DNA of 16,683 bases from Pseudomonadota bacterium (GCA_003242275.1 QGUX01000041.1:1-16683); one strand, 5' to 3'. Positions 7,422 through 14,276 are shown, numbered from the stretch's first letter. Numbers and translations are program-made. Notes: generated by a model from the sequence alone, not told the origin.

Positions 7422-8168
7422 TTAGCCGTCCGGCGCGAGATCCGGTTCAGGAATGCGCGCGAGGATGGCCTGGCGCGCGGCGCGCAGCGCGGCGTCGATG
7501 GCGGCGGAGTCGCCGGCGCGCGGCGGCGGCAGCGGCGGCGCGACCTCCACCTCGATGCGCCCCGGCCGCGGCATCGCCGATCCCGGCGGCAGGGCCCGGC
7601 GCGTGCCGCGGATGGCCACGGGCACGATGGGCAGTTCCCCGTTGGCCGCGATCACGAAGGCGCCATGGCGGAAGCGCGCCAGCCCGGGCTCGCGGTGGAA
7701 GGTGCCCTCCGGGAAGATGGCCATGGAGCCGCCGGTGCGCGCCTCGCGCAGCAGCGCGCGCGCGTCGCGCTTGCTCTGGGCGGCGCCGCTCCTGTCCACG
7801 AAGTGCGAGCCGATCCGCCGCAGCAGCAGGCTGGCCAGCGGTACCCCGTCCATCTCGCGCTTGATCACGAAGCCGAAGTTCGGGGGCAGGGCGGCGAACA
7901 GCACGATGCCGTCCAGGTAGCTGGCGTGGTTGGCCACCACCACGCAGCGTCCCCGGGGAAGGTTGCCGGGGCCGAGCACCACCAGCCGCATCGCCGCGGC
8001 CGCCAGCGCCGCCCGGGCCGCCAGGCGCGCGACCCGCCGCCGCCAGCCGAGCCGGGGCAGGACCAGGATCACCAGCAGGGTCAGGAACCCCAGCAGCAGG
8101 AAGCTGATTCCTGCCCAGGCAGCATAGAGGGCGGCGAGGCTGCGGGACAGGGGGGATTCTGGCGACAC
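7422..8168 (-). CDS. PlsC-family lysophospholipid acyltransferase
   Basis: A 248-residue glycerolipid acyltransferase that would move an acyl group onto a lysophospholipid, typically 1-acylglycerol-3-phosphate to phosphatidate, at the inner membrane. Motif I is NHASYLD with His81 and Asp86 (HX4D). Motif II is around FVIKREM to LRRIGSHFVDR (100-126). Motif III is IFPEGTF (151-157), and motif IV IVPVAIRGT (181-189). One strong transmembrane helix covers about 14-38, with a second hydrophobic stretch at 50-66. The start is GTG at 8168 with no clear ribosome site; no better ATG precedes motif I. It heads the run to the flavoprotein and mgtE. Bacteria often carry several paralogs, so this may not be the main PlsC and could be an ornithine-lipid-type (OlsA) acyltransferase. 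Confidence 0.88.
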   Translation of the reverse strand: MSPESPLSRSLAALYAAWAGISFLLLGFLTLLVILVLPRLGWRRRVARLAARAALAAAAMRLVVLGPGNLPRGRCVVVANHASYLDGIVLFAALPPNFGFVIKREMDGVPLASLLLRRIGSHFVDRSGAAQSKRDARALLREARTGGSMAIFPEGTFHREPGLARFRHGAFVIAANGELPIVPVAIRGTRRALPPGSAMPRPGRIEVEVAPPLPPPRAGDSAAIDAALRAARQAILARIPEPDLAPDG

Positions 8169-8238
8169 GGTGCGGCGGGGGTGGTCGAAGTGGGATAGTG
8201 TGACCCGCGTATCCTTTATGTTAATGGTTGCCCCGGGC

Positions 8239-8254
8239 TGTGATGGACGTCACT
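8239..8254. promoter_or_regulatory. CRP/FNR-superfamily-like palindrome (TGTGA-N6-TCACT)
   Basis: TGTGA-TGGACG-TCACT matches the E. coli CRP consensus TGTGA-N6-TCACA at 9 of 10 half-site bases. It lies in the 129-base divergent gap, 44 bases before the xerD ATG and about 70 bases before the acyltransferase GTG. GTGA/TCAC is a true inverted repeat. No confident -35/-10 pair was found to fix its position relative to transcription, so it is a candidate only. Confidence 0.35.
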
Positions 8255-8297
8255 CAGGGGGCCAGAGAGTTTCGGGGATACTGCCCGCGTATCCCCC

Positions 8298-9257
8298 ATG
8301 AGCGCCACCCGGAAAAACTCCCCAGTGAGCAAGCCTGCCGCCTCCACGCCATCCCGTCCCGCGACCGACGCCATCGATCCGGCCGTGACCCGGTTCCTCG
8401 ATGGTGCGTGGATGGAACGCGGCCTGTCCGCGAACACGCTCGCAGCCTACCGCGCGGACCTGATGGCCCTGCAGCGCTGGCTGGCCGCCCGGGGCGTCGA
8501 GATTTCCAAGGCTACGCGGGCCGACCTGCTCGGATTCATCGCATGGCGAGTCGAATCCGGCGCGCGGCCGCGCTCGACGGCACGGCAGCTTTCGTCGTTC
8601 CGTCGCTTTTACCGCTTCCTCGTGCGCGAGGGCACGCTGCGCGAGGATCCCACCGCCCAGATCGCGATGCCGAAGATCGGCCGCTCGCTGCCCAAGTCGC
8701 TGACCGAGGAGGAGGTCGAGGCGCTGCTGAACGCGCCAGTGGTCTCCGATCCGCTGGGCGCGCGCGACCGCACCATGCTGGAGGTGCTGTACGCCACCGG
8801 CCTGCGCGTCTCCGAGCTGGTGACGCTGAAGTACTCGCAGCTGAACCTCAACCAGGGCGTGCTGCGCGTGCAGGGCAAGGGTGACCGCGAGCGGCTGATC
8901 CCGCTGGGCGAGGAGGCCGTGCGCTGGCTGCGCGAGTTCATCAACACCGGCCGCGGCGAGATCCTGCTCGACCGCCACACCGACTACCTGTTCCCGACCC
9001 GCCGCGGCGACCACATGACGCGCCAGGCCTTCTGGCACATCATCAAGCGCTACGCGCGCAAGTCGAACATCGACAAGGAACTCTCGCCGCACACGCTGCG
9101 GCATGCCTTCGCCACGCACCTCCTGAACCACGGCGCCGACCTGCGCGTGGTGCAGATGCTGCTGGGCCACAGCGATCTCTCGACCACCCAGATCTACACC
9201 CATGTGGCCCGCGAGCGCATGAAGGAACTGCACTCGCGCCACCATCCCCGCGGCTAG
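8298..9257 (+). CDS. xerD: Site-specific tyrosine recombinase XerD
   Basis: A 319-residue tyrosine recombinase that, with XerC and FtsK, resolves chromosome dimers at the dif site. The N-terminal SAM-like core-binding domain (about 27-115) contains MERGLSANTLAAYRADL. The catalytic domain shows Arg170 in ATGLRVSELV, Lys194 in VQGKGDRERLIPLG, His265 and Arg268 in HTLRHAFATHLL, His291 in LLGHSDLSTT, and the nucleophile Tyr300 in QIYTHV; all are present. QGKGDRERLIPLG and ending HSRHHPRG are XerD-like, and the downstream DsbC-type gene is the classical proteobacterial neighbour of xerD, so it is not a phage integrase. It is about 20 residues longer at the N-terminus than E. coli XerD, so a GTG at 8325 (codon 10) is a possible alternative start. 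Confidence 0.95.
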   Translation: MSATRKNSPVSKPAASTPSRPATDAIDPAVTRFLDGAWMERGLSANTLAAYRADLMALQRWLAARGVEISKATRADLLGFIAWRVESGARPRSTARQLSSFRRFYRFLVREGTLREDPTAQIAMPKIGRSLPKSLTEEEVEALLNAPVVSDPLGARDRTMLEVLYATGLRVSELVTLKYSQLNLNQGVLRVQGKGDRERLIPLGEEAVRWLREFINTGRGEILLDRHTDYLFPTRRGDHMTRQAFWHIIKRYARKSNIDKELSPHTLRHAFATHLLNHGADLRVVQMLLGHSDLSTTQIYTHVARERMKELHSRHHPRG

Positions 9258-9313
9258 TGTCCGCCGCGCGCGACGGCGACCGCGCGGGCGGCCGGGCTGC
9301 TAGACTGGCCGCC

Positions 9314-10132
9314 ATGAAGCTGCGCGCCGTCCTTCCCTCCCTGCTGGCCATCACGCTGGCCGCCTGCGCCCGCGGCGCCGGCAGCGAGCCCGCGGCCGCG
9401 CGCCCGGCTGCCGATGCGGCGCCCTCCCTGCCCCCGTTGGCCGACGAGGAGCCCGTCCCGCCCGGCGACCCGCGCATCGAGCTGGCCGCGAAGATGGAGG
9501 GCGTGCGCCCCCAGGACCTGCGCGCCTCGCCGGTCCCCGGCATCTTCGAACTGGTGCACGAGGGCGAAGTGCGCTACATCAGCGCCGACGGCGGCTATGT
9601 CTTCTCCGGCGACCTGTACAAGGTCACCGAGCAGGGCGATTTCCCCAACCTCACCGAACAGCGCCGCCGCGAGCTGCGCCTCGCGATGCTCGCCGCGGTG
9701 CCGGCGGACCAGGCCATCGAGTTCGGCCCGCCGGATGCGCCGCACACCATCACCGTGTTCACCGACGTGGACTGCCAGTGGTGCCGGCGCCTGCACTCGG
9801 AGATCGAGGACTACAACCGCCTCGGCATCCGCGTGCGCTACCTCTCCTTCCCGCGCACGGGCCCCGACACCGAGTCCTGGCACAAGGCCGAGGCGGTGTG
9901 GTGTTCGCAGGATCGCAGGGAGGCGCTGACGCGGGCCAAGCAGGGCAAGCGCGTGGAGGCCGGGCGCTGCGATGCGCCCATCCTGGCGCACTACCGGCTC
10001 GGCCGCAGGGTGGGCGTGACGGGCACGCCGGGCGTGGTGCTCGAGAACGGCGAGATGATTCCCGGCTACCTTGCGCCCTCGCGCATGCTGCAGGCCATCA
10101 AGGAAAGCGAGGCGGCTGCCGCGCAGCCGTGA
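9314..10132 (+). CDS. dsbC: DsbC-like disulfide isomerase, predicted lipoprotein
   Basis: A 272-residue thiol-disulfide isomerase of the DsbC/G family, which reshuffles wrong disulfides in exported proteins. A lipoprotein signal, MKLRAVLPSLLAITLAAC, ends in lipobox LAAC with Cys18; a Pro/Ala-rich linker (20-52) follows. The dimerisation domain covers about 53-110 (VPGIFELVHEGEVRYISADGGYVFSGDLY). The thioredoxin fold holds the active site Cys154-Gln-Trp-Cys157 in FTDVDCQWCRRLH and the cis-proline TGTP (Pro239). Cys197 and Cys219 match the structural disulfide of DsbC. Two features differ from E. coli DsbC: the lipid anchor, and CQWC instead of CGYC. The ATG at 9314 was chosen because the signal peptide begins there; in-frame upstream codons would bury it. 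It follows xerD by 56 bases and is probably in its operon. Confidence 0.92.
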   Translation: MKLRAVLPSLLAITLAACARGAGSEPAAARPAADAAPSLPPLADEEPVPPGDPRIELAAKMEGVRPQDLRASPVPGIFELVHEGEVRYISADGGYVFSGDLYKVTEQGDFPNLTEQRRRELRLAMLAAVPADQAIEFGPPDAPHTITVFTDVDCQWCRRLHSEIEDYNRLGIRVRYLSFPRTGPDTESWHKAEAVWCSQDRREALTRAKQGKRVEAGRCDAPILAHYRLGRRVGVTGTPGVVLENGEMIPGYLAPSRMLQAIKESEAAAAQP

Positions 10133-10164
10133 GCGGGACGCGGGCGCGCCCCGCGTGGACCCGC
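10133..10164. terminator. GC-rich hairpin between convergent dsbC and fdxA
   Basis: ACGCGGG (10138-10144) pairs perfectly with CCCGCGT (10150-10156) around a 5-base loop, and GCGGG (10133-10137) pairs with CCCGC (10160-10164) past a 3-base bulge. It fills almost the whole 36-base gap between two genes that converge. No T-run follows on either strand. A shared transcription stop is the likely role. Confidence 0.5.
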
Positions 10165-10168
10165 CGGA

Positions 10169-10492
10169 TCAGCGCTCCAGCAGCTCGCGCTTGTTGGGCT
10201 TGCCGTCCCACTCCTTGGCGTCGGCCGGCGGATCCTTCTTCTCGGTGATCACCGGCCACTGCTTGGCCAGCTCGGCGTTGATCTTGAGGAAATCCTTCTG
10301 GTCCTCGGGCACCTCGTCCTCGGAGTAGATGGCCTCCGCCGGGCACTCCGGCTCGCACAGCGTGCAGTCGATGCACTCGTCAGGATCGATGACGAGGAAG
10401 TTCGGGCCCTCGTGGAAACAGTCGACGGGGCAGACCTCCACGCAGTCCATGTACTTGCACTTGATGCAGTTTTCGGTAACGACGAAGGTCAT
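10169..10492 (-). CDS. fdxA: Seven-iron ferredoxin FdxA
   Basis: A 107-residue soluble electron carrier with one 3Fe-4S and one 4Fe-4S cluster, closely resembling Azotobacter vinelandii ferredoxin I in length and layout. The N-terminal cysteines are Cys9, Cys12, Cys17, Cys21 and Cys25 in [18 protein letters not shown]. The second set is [12 protein letters not shown] (Cys40, 43, 46, 50). SEDEVPEDQ and a lysine/acid-rich tail follow. AGGAG sits 5 bases before the ATG at 10492 and fixes the start. It lies 30 bases after the Nudix gene on the same strand, so the two may be co-transcribed. Its redox partner is not evident here; in relatives fdxA is a general, sometimes essential, ferredoxin. Confidence 0.96.
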   Translation of the reverse strand: MTFVVTENCIKCKYMDCVEVCPVDCFHEGPNFLVIDPDECIDCTLCEPECPAEAIYSEDEVPEDQKDFLKINAELAKQWPVITEKKDPPADAKEWDGKPNKRELLER

Positions 10493-10522
10493 GCGTTCTC
10501 CTGACGATCGGGGCGCGGCATT

Positions 10523-11074
10523 TTAGCCCGGAAGGCGCCGTTCGAGTGTCGTGACATGCGTGGGAGTGGCGCCAGTTTCGCGGTCTTCGATGTAATGCCG
10601 CAAGGCATAAGCAGTTGAGCGGAAGGCGATCTCGTCCCACGGGATTTGCGCGGGTTCCACCAGCCGCGCCTCCAGGCTCTCCTCGCCCACGCCAAAGGCG
10701 CCGCCGCCGGCCAGGCGGGCGCGGAAGAATACATGCACCTGGCAGGCTTCCGGGATGTTGACCACGGCCAGCAGCGTGCCGATCTCCACCTGCGCCAGCG
10801 CCTCTTCCCAGGATTCGCGCGCCGCGCCCGCCTCCAGCGTCTCGCCGTTCTCCAGGAAGCCCCCCGGCACGGTCCAGAAGCCCCGCCGCGGCTCGATGGC
10901 CCGCCGGCACAGCAGGATGCGGCCCTCGTGTCCGGGAACGCAGCCCACCACCACGCGCGGGTTCTCATAGTGCACTGCGCCGCAGGCCGGGCACAGGCGC
11001 CGCTGGCGCGTATCCCCGGGGGGCACGGCCAGGATGGTTCGCTGGCCGCAATAGCTGCAGAAAGTCTTCTCCAT
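10523..11074 (-). CDS. Nudix hydrolase with N-terminal zinc ribbon
   Basis: A 183-residue protein that would hydrolyse a nucleoside diphosphate linked to another group. The N-terminus has a zinc-ribbon pattern CSYCGQ...CPACG (Cys6, Cys9, Cys28, Cys31). The Nudix box runs from Gly72: GFLENGE (Glu78), then REsWEE (Arg86, Glu87, Glu90, Glu91); the usual Gly after EE is replaced, as is common in this zinc-ribbon subfamily. The block NPRVVVGCVPGHEGRILLCRRAIEPRRGFWTVPGG is characteristic of the same subfamily. The ATG at 11074 starts four residues before the zinc ribbon; the frame stays open far upstream only because the opposite strand is coding. There is no strong ribosome site. The substrate is unknown; NAD(H), ADP-ribose and related compounds are family possibilities. 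Confidence 0.88.
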   Translation of the reverse strand: MEKTFCSYCGQRTILAVPPGDTRQRRLCPACGAVHYENPRVVVGCVPGHEGRILLCRRAIEPRRGFWTVPGGFLENGETLEAGAARESWEEALAQVEIGTLLAVVNIPEACQVHVFFRARLAGGGAFGVGEESLEARLVEPAQIPWDEIAFRSTAYALRHYIEDRETGATPTHVTTLERRLPG

Positions 11075-11167
11075 TGCGTGGTCAAGATCGCCGACTGCGA
11101 TGGCGGTCACACCCCCGGGTACGCGAACCGAAAGATCATGGAATGAGGAAAATAGCGGGCATTCTGG

Positions 11168-12979
11168 ATGGACCCCAAGGATAGCAGTGCGTCCGCCGCG
11201 GTCACGGGACGACTCGACGCGGACATGACCCTGATGCGCCTCTCCCGCGAGATGCGCAGGCGCGTGCGCTCGCGCATGCCGCTTTCGGACGTGCTGCGCG
11301 AGCTCGGCGAGCGCATGGCGGCCGACGCCGTGCTGCTGTTCGTGCCCGGCTGCCGCCTGCGCATGGCCGCCGGCGTGCGCGAGAAGGAGCTGTCCATCAC
11401 CGTCGCCAGCGAGTTCGACGCGCTGGTGGCGCGCCTCACGGTGCAGGAGGATGGCACCGACCTGATGCCGCGCATCGTGCAGGGCGAGGATCCGCCGGCG
11501 GCCTGCCGGCTGGTGGTGGTGCCCGTGGACGCGGGCTCCGGCCGCATCCCCGCCTGGCTGGCGTTCGCGCGCGAGCTGGGCGCGCCGCGCTTCGACACCT
11601 GGTCCAGCGCGCTGGCGCAGGTGCAGGCGATGCGGCTGGCGCCGCGGCTGATCCGCGAGCTCGACCACGACACCGGCCATCTCTCGCACGCCGGCCTCAG
11701 GACCGTGGTGGCGCACCGCGCGGTGGATGCCGGCGCGCTGGTGCTGCTGGACCTCGACGGCCTGCGCACCATCAACCACACCCAGGGCGTGCCCATGGGC
11801 GACGTGGCCATCCGCGTGCTGGCCCGCCTCCTGGCCCCGCCGCTGCTGCCGAAGAACTCCTTCGTGGCGCGCGTGGAGGGCGGCAAGTTCGTCGTGCTGC
11901 TGCCGGACCGCGATGCCGACTACGGCGTGCGCGTCGCCGGCAAGCTGCAGCGGGTGCTCGAGGAAGTGGAGGTCCGCGACCATCCCGACCTGCCCAAGCT
12001 GTCCTTCTCCGCCGGCGTGGCCACGTACTCGTTCCCCGGCGAGCCTTTCGAGCGCACGCTGCTGGCCGCCGACCATGTGCTGCGCCTGGCCAAGGAGCGC
12101 GGCCGCGCGCGCATCGAGACCCAGCAGCTCAACGACGCCAGCCTGATCCGCCGCGTGGACGAGGACTTCGTCGCCGCCGACCTGCGCGAGGCGCTGCGCT
12201 CGGGCGAGCTGGAACTGTACGCGCAGCCCATCGTGGCGCTGCGCGAGCACCGCCATCCCATGGGCTTCGAGCTGCTGCTGCGCCTGCGCGGCGAGGAGAA
12301 CGTGGAGGGCACGGCCAGCCGCCTGGTCAACGTGGCGCAGCGCAACCACCTGCTGCCCATGCTCGACCGCTACGTGGTCGACCGCGCCTTCTCCATCCTC
12401 GCGCCGCACCGCGCCTTGCTGGCCGCGCAGCGCGCCACCATCTCGATCAACGTGTCCGGCGCCTCCCTCGGCGACCCGGAATTCACCACCCATTTCATCG
12501 AGCAGCTCAAGGCCTCGCAGCTCTCCCCCGGCTGCATCGTGGTGGAGATCACCGAGCAGGTGGCCCTGACCGACACCGCGCGCGCCGGCGAGGCCATGCG
12601 CCGCCTGCGCGCCGCCGGCTGCGGCATCGCCATCGACGATTTCGGCACCGGCGCGAACTCGCTGGCCTACGTGCACCAGCTGCCGGTCACGCGCCTGAAG
12701 ATCGACGGCAGCTTCATCAAGGACATCATCACCAACAAGCGCTCCGAGGCCGCGGTCAGGGGCATCGTGCAGCTGGCGCGCGACTTCGTGCTGCAGACCG
12801 TGGGCGAGCACGTGGAGACGCGCGAGCAGGCGGCGTTCCTGCGCCGGCTCGGCGTGGACTTCGGGCAGGGCTATCTCTTCGGCCGGCCCGAGCCGCTGGA
12901 TGACGCGATCCGCAGCCTGAAGGACCGCAACGGCATCACCACCACCACCTGGGGAAAGATGTTCGGGACCGTCGGCTGA
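11168..12979 (+). CDS. Degenerate GGDEF plus EAL protein, probable c-di-GMP phosphodiesterase
   Basis: A 603-residue, apparently cytosolic signalling protein. Residues 1-165 form an unrecognised N-terminal region, perhaps a degenerate GAF-like sensor. A GGDEF domain covers about 165-318, with LVLLDLDGLRTINHTQGVPMGD, but the signature reads EGGKF (237-241) instead of GGDEF, so cyclase activity is unlikely. The EAL domain (about 332-585) has Glu368 in FELLLR (ELL for EAL), Asn428 in SINVSGASL, Glu460 in VVEITE, Asp490-Asp491 in the intact IDDFGTG loop, Lys511 in LKIDGSFI, Glu547 in GEHVET, and Gln567 in FGQGYLFG. These match the metal and base residues of active phosphodiesterases, so c-di-GMP hydrolysis, possibly tuned by the dead GGDEF domain, is the best guess. 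It diverges from the Nudix gene across 93 bases; no confident promoter was seen. Confidence 0.9.
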   Translation: MDPKDSSASAAVTGRLDADMTLMRLSREMRRRVRSRMPLSDVLRELGERMAADAVLLFVPGCRLRMAAGVREKELSITVASEFDALVARLTVQEDGTDLMPRIVQGEDPPAACRLVVVPVDAGSGRIPAWLAFARELGAPRFDTWSSALAQVQAMRLAPRLIRELDHDTGHLSHAGLRTVVAHRAVDAGALVLLDLDGLRTINHTQGVPMGDVAIRVLARLLAPPLLPKNSFVARVEGGKFVVLLPDRDADYGVRVAGKLQRVLEEVEVRDHPDLPKLSFSAGVATYSFPGEPFERTLLAADHVLRLAKERGRARIETQQLNDASLIRRVDEDFVAADLREALRSGELELYAQPIVALREHRHPMGFELLLRLRGEENVEGTASRLVNVAQRNHLLPMLDRYVVDRAFSILAPHRALLAAQRATISINVSGASLGDPEFTTHFIEQLKASQLSPGCIVVEITEQVALTDTARAGEAMRRLRAAGCGIAIDDFGTGANSLAYVHQLPVTRLKIDGSFIKDIITNKRSEAAVRGIVQLARDFVLQTVGEHVETREQAAFLRRLGVDFGQGYLFGRPEPLDDAIRSLKDRNGITTTTWGKMFGTVG

Positions 12980-12981
12980 AG

Positions 12982-13009
12982 GCGGCGGATCCGATGACCT
13001 GATCGCCGC
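12982..13009. terminator. Hairpin between the GGDEF/EAL gene and the convergent tRNA
   Basis: GCGGC-(g)-GATC (12982-12991) pairs with GATC-GCCGC (13001-13009) around a 9-base loop: nine pairs with one bulged G. It begins three bases after the stop codon and also lies just past the 3' end of the minus-strand tRNA. There is no T-run, so its strength as a terminator is uncertain. Confidence 0.4.
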
Positions 13010-13023
13010 GGCGGCCTCCGTCG

Positions 13024-13110
13024 TGGTGCCCGTGGTCCGAATCGAACGGACACGACCTTGCGGCCGGCAGATTTTGAGTCTGCTGCGTCTACCAGTTCCG
13101 CCACACGGGC
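13024..13110 (-). tRNA. tRNA-Leu, anticodon CAA, CCA encoded
   Basis: An 87-base class II tRNA on the minus strand. The acceptor stem GCCCGTG (from 13110) pairs with CACGGGC, followed by discriminator A and an encoded CCA (13026-13024). The D arm contains GGCGGAACTGGTAGACGC. The anticodon stem GCAGA/TCTGC encloses the loop CTCAAAA, giving anticodon CAA, which reads the leucine codon UUG. A long variable arm (GGCC-GCAA-GGTC) is typical of tRNA-Leu, and the T arm is GTCCG-TTCGATT-CGGAC. UUG is rare in such GC-rich genes, so this is a low-demand isoacceptor. It stands alone, converging on the GGDEF/EAL gene and diverging from the sigma factor gene. Confidence 0.95.
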
Positions 13111-13194
13111 ATCGGGGGCCCCAAGGGCGCAGATGGTATGCGATTTTGCGCCGCAGGCTGCGACCAAATGGCCCGCTGGCGCATCCTAGGGGAT

Positions 13195-13827
13195 ATGAGC
13201 AGCGGCTTCCTCGCCATCTCGCTCGACCCTGGCTGCCTGCGACGGGCCGGGGCGGGCGACCGCGCGGCCCAGAAGGAGGTCTACGAGGCCACGGCCGGGC
13301 CCGTGTTCGCGCTCATCCGCCGCCTGGTGCGCGGCCGGGCTGCGGCCGAGGACGTGTTCCAGGACGCCATGATCCGCGTGCTCGATGGCCTGGCGGACTT
13401 CCGCGGCGAGGCCCCGTTCGGCGCCTGGGTGCGGCAGGTGGCGGTGCGCCAGTGCCTGATGCACCTGCGCTCGCCCTGGCAGCGGGCCCGCCGCGCGCTG
13501 CGGCTGGCGCCGGAGGACGCGGACGACGACCCGGCCGCCGTCACCGCGCCGCAGGAGGCGCACGAGCCGCCGCTGGCCGAACTGGTGGACCTGGAGCGGG
13601 CGCTGGCGCGCCTGCCCGGCACCGCCCGCGCGGTGGTGTGGCTGTACGACGTGGAGGGCCTGCGCCACGAGGAAATCGCCGCGCTGTTCGGCCGCAGCGT
13701 CAGTTTTTCCAAGTCCCAGCTTGCGCGCGCGCATGCGCTGCTGCGCGCGACGCTCCAGGGCGGGTTGCCGGCGCGCCCGGCGGGCCTGCCGGCCGACCAC
13801 CTCGCAGCGCAGGGACAGATGCCATGA
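13195..13827 (+). CDS. ECF-type RNA polymerase sigma factor
   Basis: A 210-residue sigma-70-family factor of the extracytoplasmic-function class, which directs RNA polymerase to a small stress regulon. Region 2 spans about 17-92 (RRAGAGDRAAQKEVYEATAG, AAAEDVFQDAMIRVLDGL, FGAWVRQVAVRQCLMHLR). Region 4 spans about 132-186 (LERALARLPGTARAVVWLYDVEGL, HEEIAALFGRSVSFSKSQLARAHALLR). A Pro/Asp/Glu-rich linker separates them and there is no sigma region 3. The tail after 187 is Pro/Ala-rich and looks unstructured. TAGGGGAT just before the ATG at 13195 decides the start; in-frame ATGs at 13138 and 13168 have no such site. The next gene starts inside this stop codon (ATGA), so it is probably a direct regulatory partner. 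No promoter typical of ECF autoregulation could be identified with confidence upstream. Confidence 0.92.
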   Translation: MSSGFLAISLDPGCLRRAGAGDRAAQKEVYEATAGPVFALIRRLVRGRAAAEDVFQDAMIRVLDGLADFRGEAPFGAWVRQVAVRQCLMHLRSPWQRARRALRLAPEDADDDPAAVTAPQEAHEPPLAELVDLERALARLPGTARAVVWLYDVEGLRHEEIAALFGRSVSFSKSQLARAHALLRATLQGGLPARPAGLPADHLAAQGQMP

Positions 13828-14276
13828 ACGCAGTACCCGACCTTCGCAACCTGGCAGGGCGTGCCATCGAGCCGCCCTTCGGGTTCGAGCAGTTCGAGAT
13901 GCGCCGCGCCCTCGTGCGCCATCGCCAGCGCACGACCGGCTGGAGCGCCGCGGCCGCGCTGGGGGTGCTGGCCCTCGTGCCCGTGGTGGCCTTGCTGACC
14001 CAGCCCGAGCCGGCCGCCCAGGTGATCGGCCGGCCGGCCGACGAGCTGCCGCCGCTGGCCGATGTCTTCCGCCAGCCGCCGGCACTGGTGGACATGGAGC
14101 GCTTCGCCGTGACCAGCGAACTGGAGGACTACATCGCGCTGCTCGACGCCCAGATCTCCGCCGCACGGCTGTCCGCGGTGCCGCGCGAGGAGCTGAACCG
14201 GCTCGAGAGCACGCGCGCCCGGCTGCGCGATTCGCTGCTGAGCGTGTCGCAGGCGCACGCGCTGCTCGACCTCTGA
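13824..14276 (+). CDS. Single-pass membrane protein, putative anti-sigma factor
   Basis: A 150-residue protein I do not recognise as a named family. It has a cytosolic N-terminus of about 39 residues rich in Arg (FEMRRALVRHRQRTTGW), one transmembrane helix at about 40-58 (WSAAAALGVLALVPVVALL), a Pro-rich periplasmic stretch (59-90), and a helical, possibly coiled-coil region (95-145) with ELEDYIALLDAQISAARL and LNRLESTRARLRDSLL. The cytosolic part is short and lacks the zinc-binding HxxxCxxC motif of ZAS anti-sigma factors. Its ATG overlaps the sigma factor stop as ATGA, and a bitopic protein in this position is usually the anti-sigma factor; that role is inferred from context and topology only. 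The exported PDZ protein follows 38 bases later. Confidence 0.8.
   Translation: MNAVPDLRNLAGRAIEPPFGFEQFEMRRALVRHRQRTTGWSAAAALGVLALVPVVALLTQPEPAAQVIGRPADELPPLADVFRQPPALVDMERFAVTSELEDYIALLDAQISAARLSAVPREELNRLESTRARLRDSLLSVSQAHALLDL

Noticed and set aside
5902..7425. 507-codon plus-strand frame antisense to the ETF-quinone oxidoreductase
   Set aside because: The opposite strand encodes a complete, motif-rich enzyme; this frame is His/Arg/Ala-rich with no motif.
8298..9257. Tyrosine recombinase as a sign of an integrated element near the tRNA
   Set aside because: The protein has the XerD pattern and the classical dsbC neighbour, and the tRNA lies almost 4 kb away with no repeat of its 3' end seen between.
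10329..10526. Plus-strand 65-codon ORF antisense to fdxA
   Set aside because: It is an antisense shadow of a ferredoxin gene with a clear ribosome site and all nine cysteines.
11075..12811. 580-codon N-terminal extension of the Nudix protein
   Set aside because: The extension is antisense to the GGDEF/EAL gene and has only shadow composition; the Nudix fold starts at the zinc ribbon after 11074.
13023..13140. Plus-strand ORF start reading MVPVVRIERTRPCG
   Set aside because: It is the antisense reading of the tRNA-Leu gene and runs on out of frame through the sigma factor.
12871..13167. Small minus-strand ORF containing VAELVDAADSKSAG
   Set aside because: This is a translation of the tRNA-Leu gene, a well-known false protein call.
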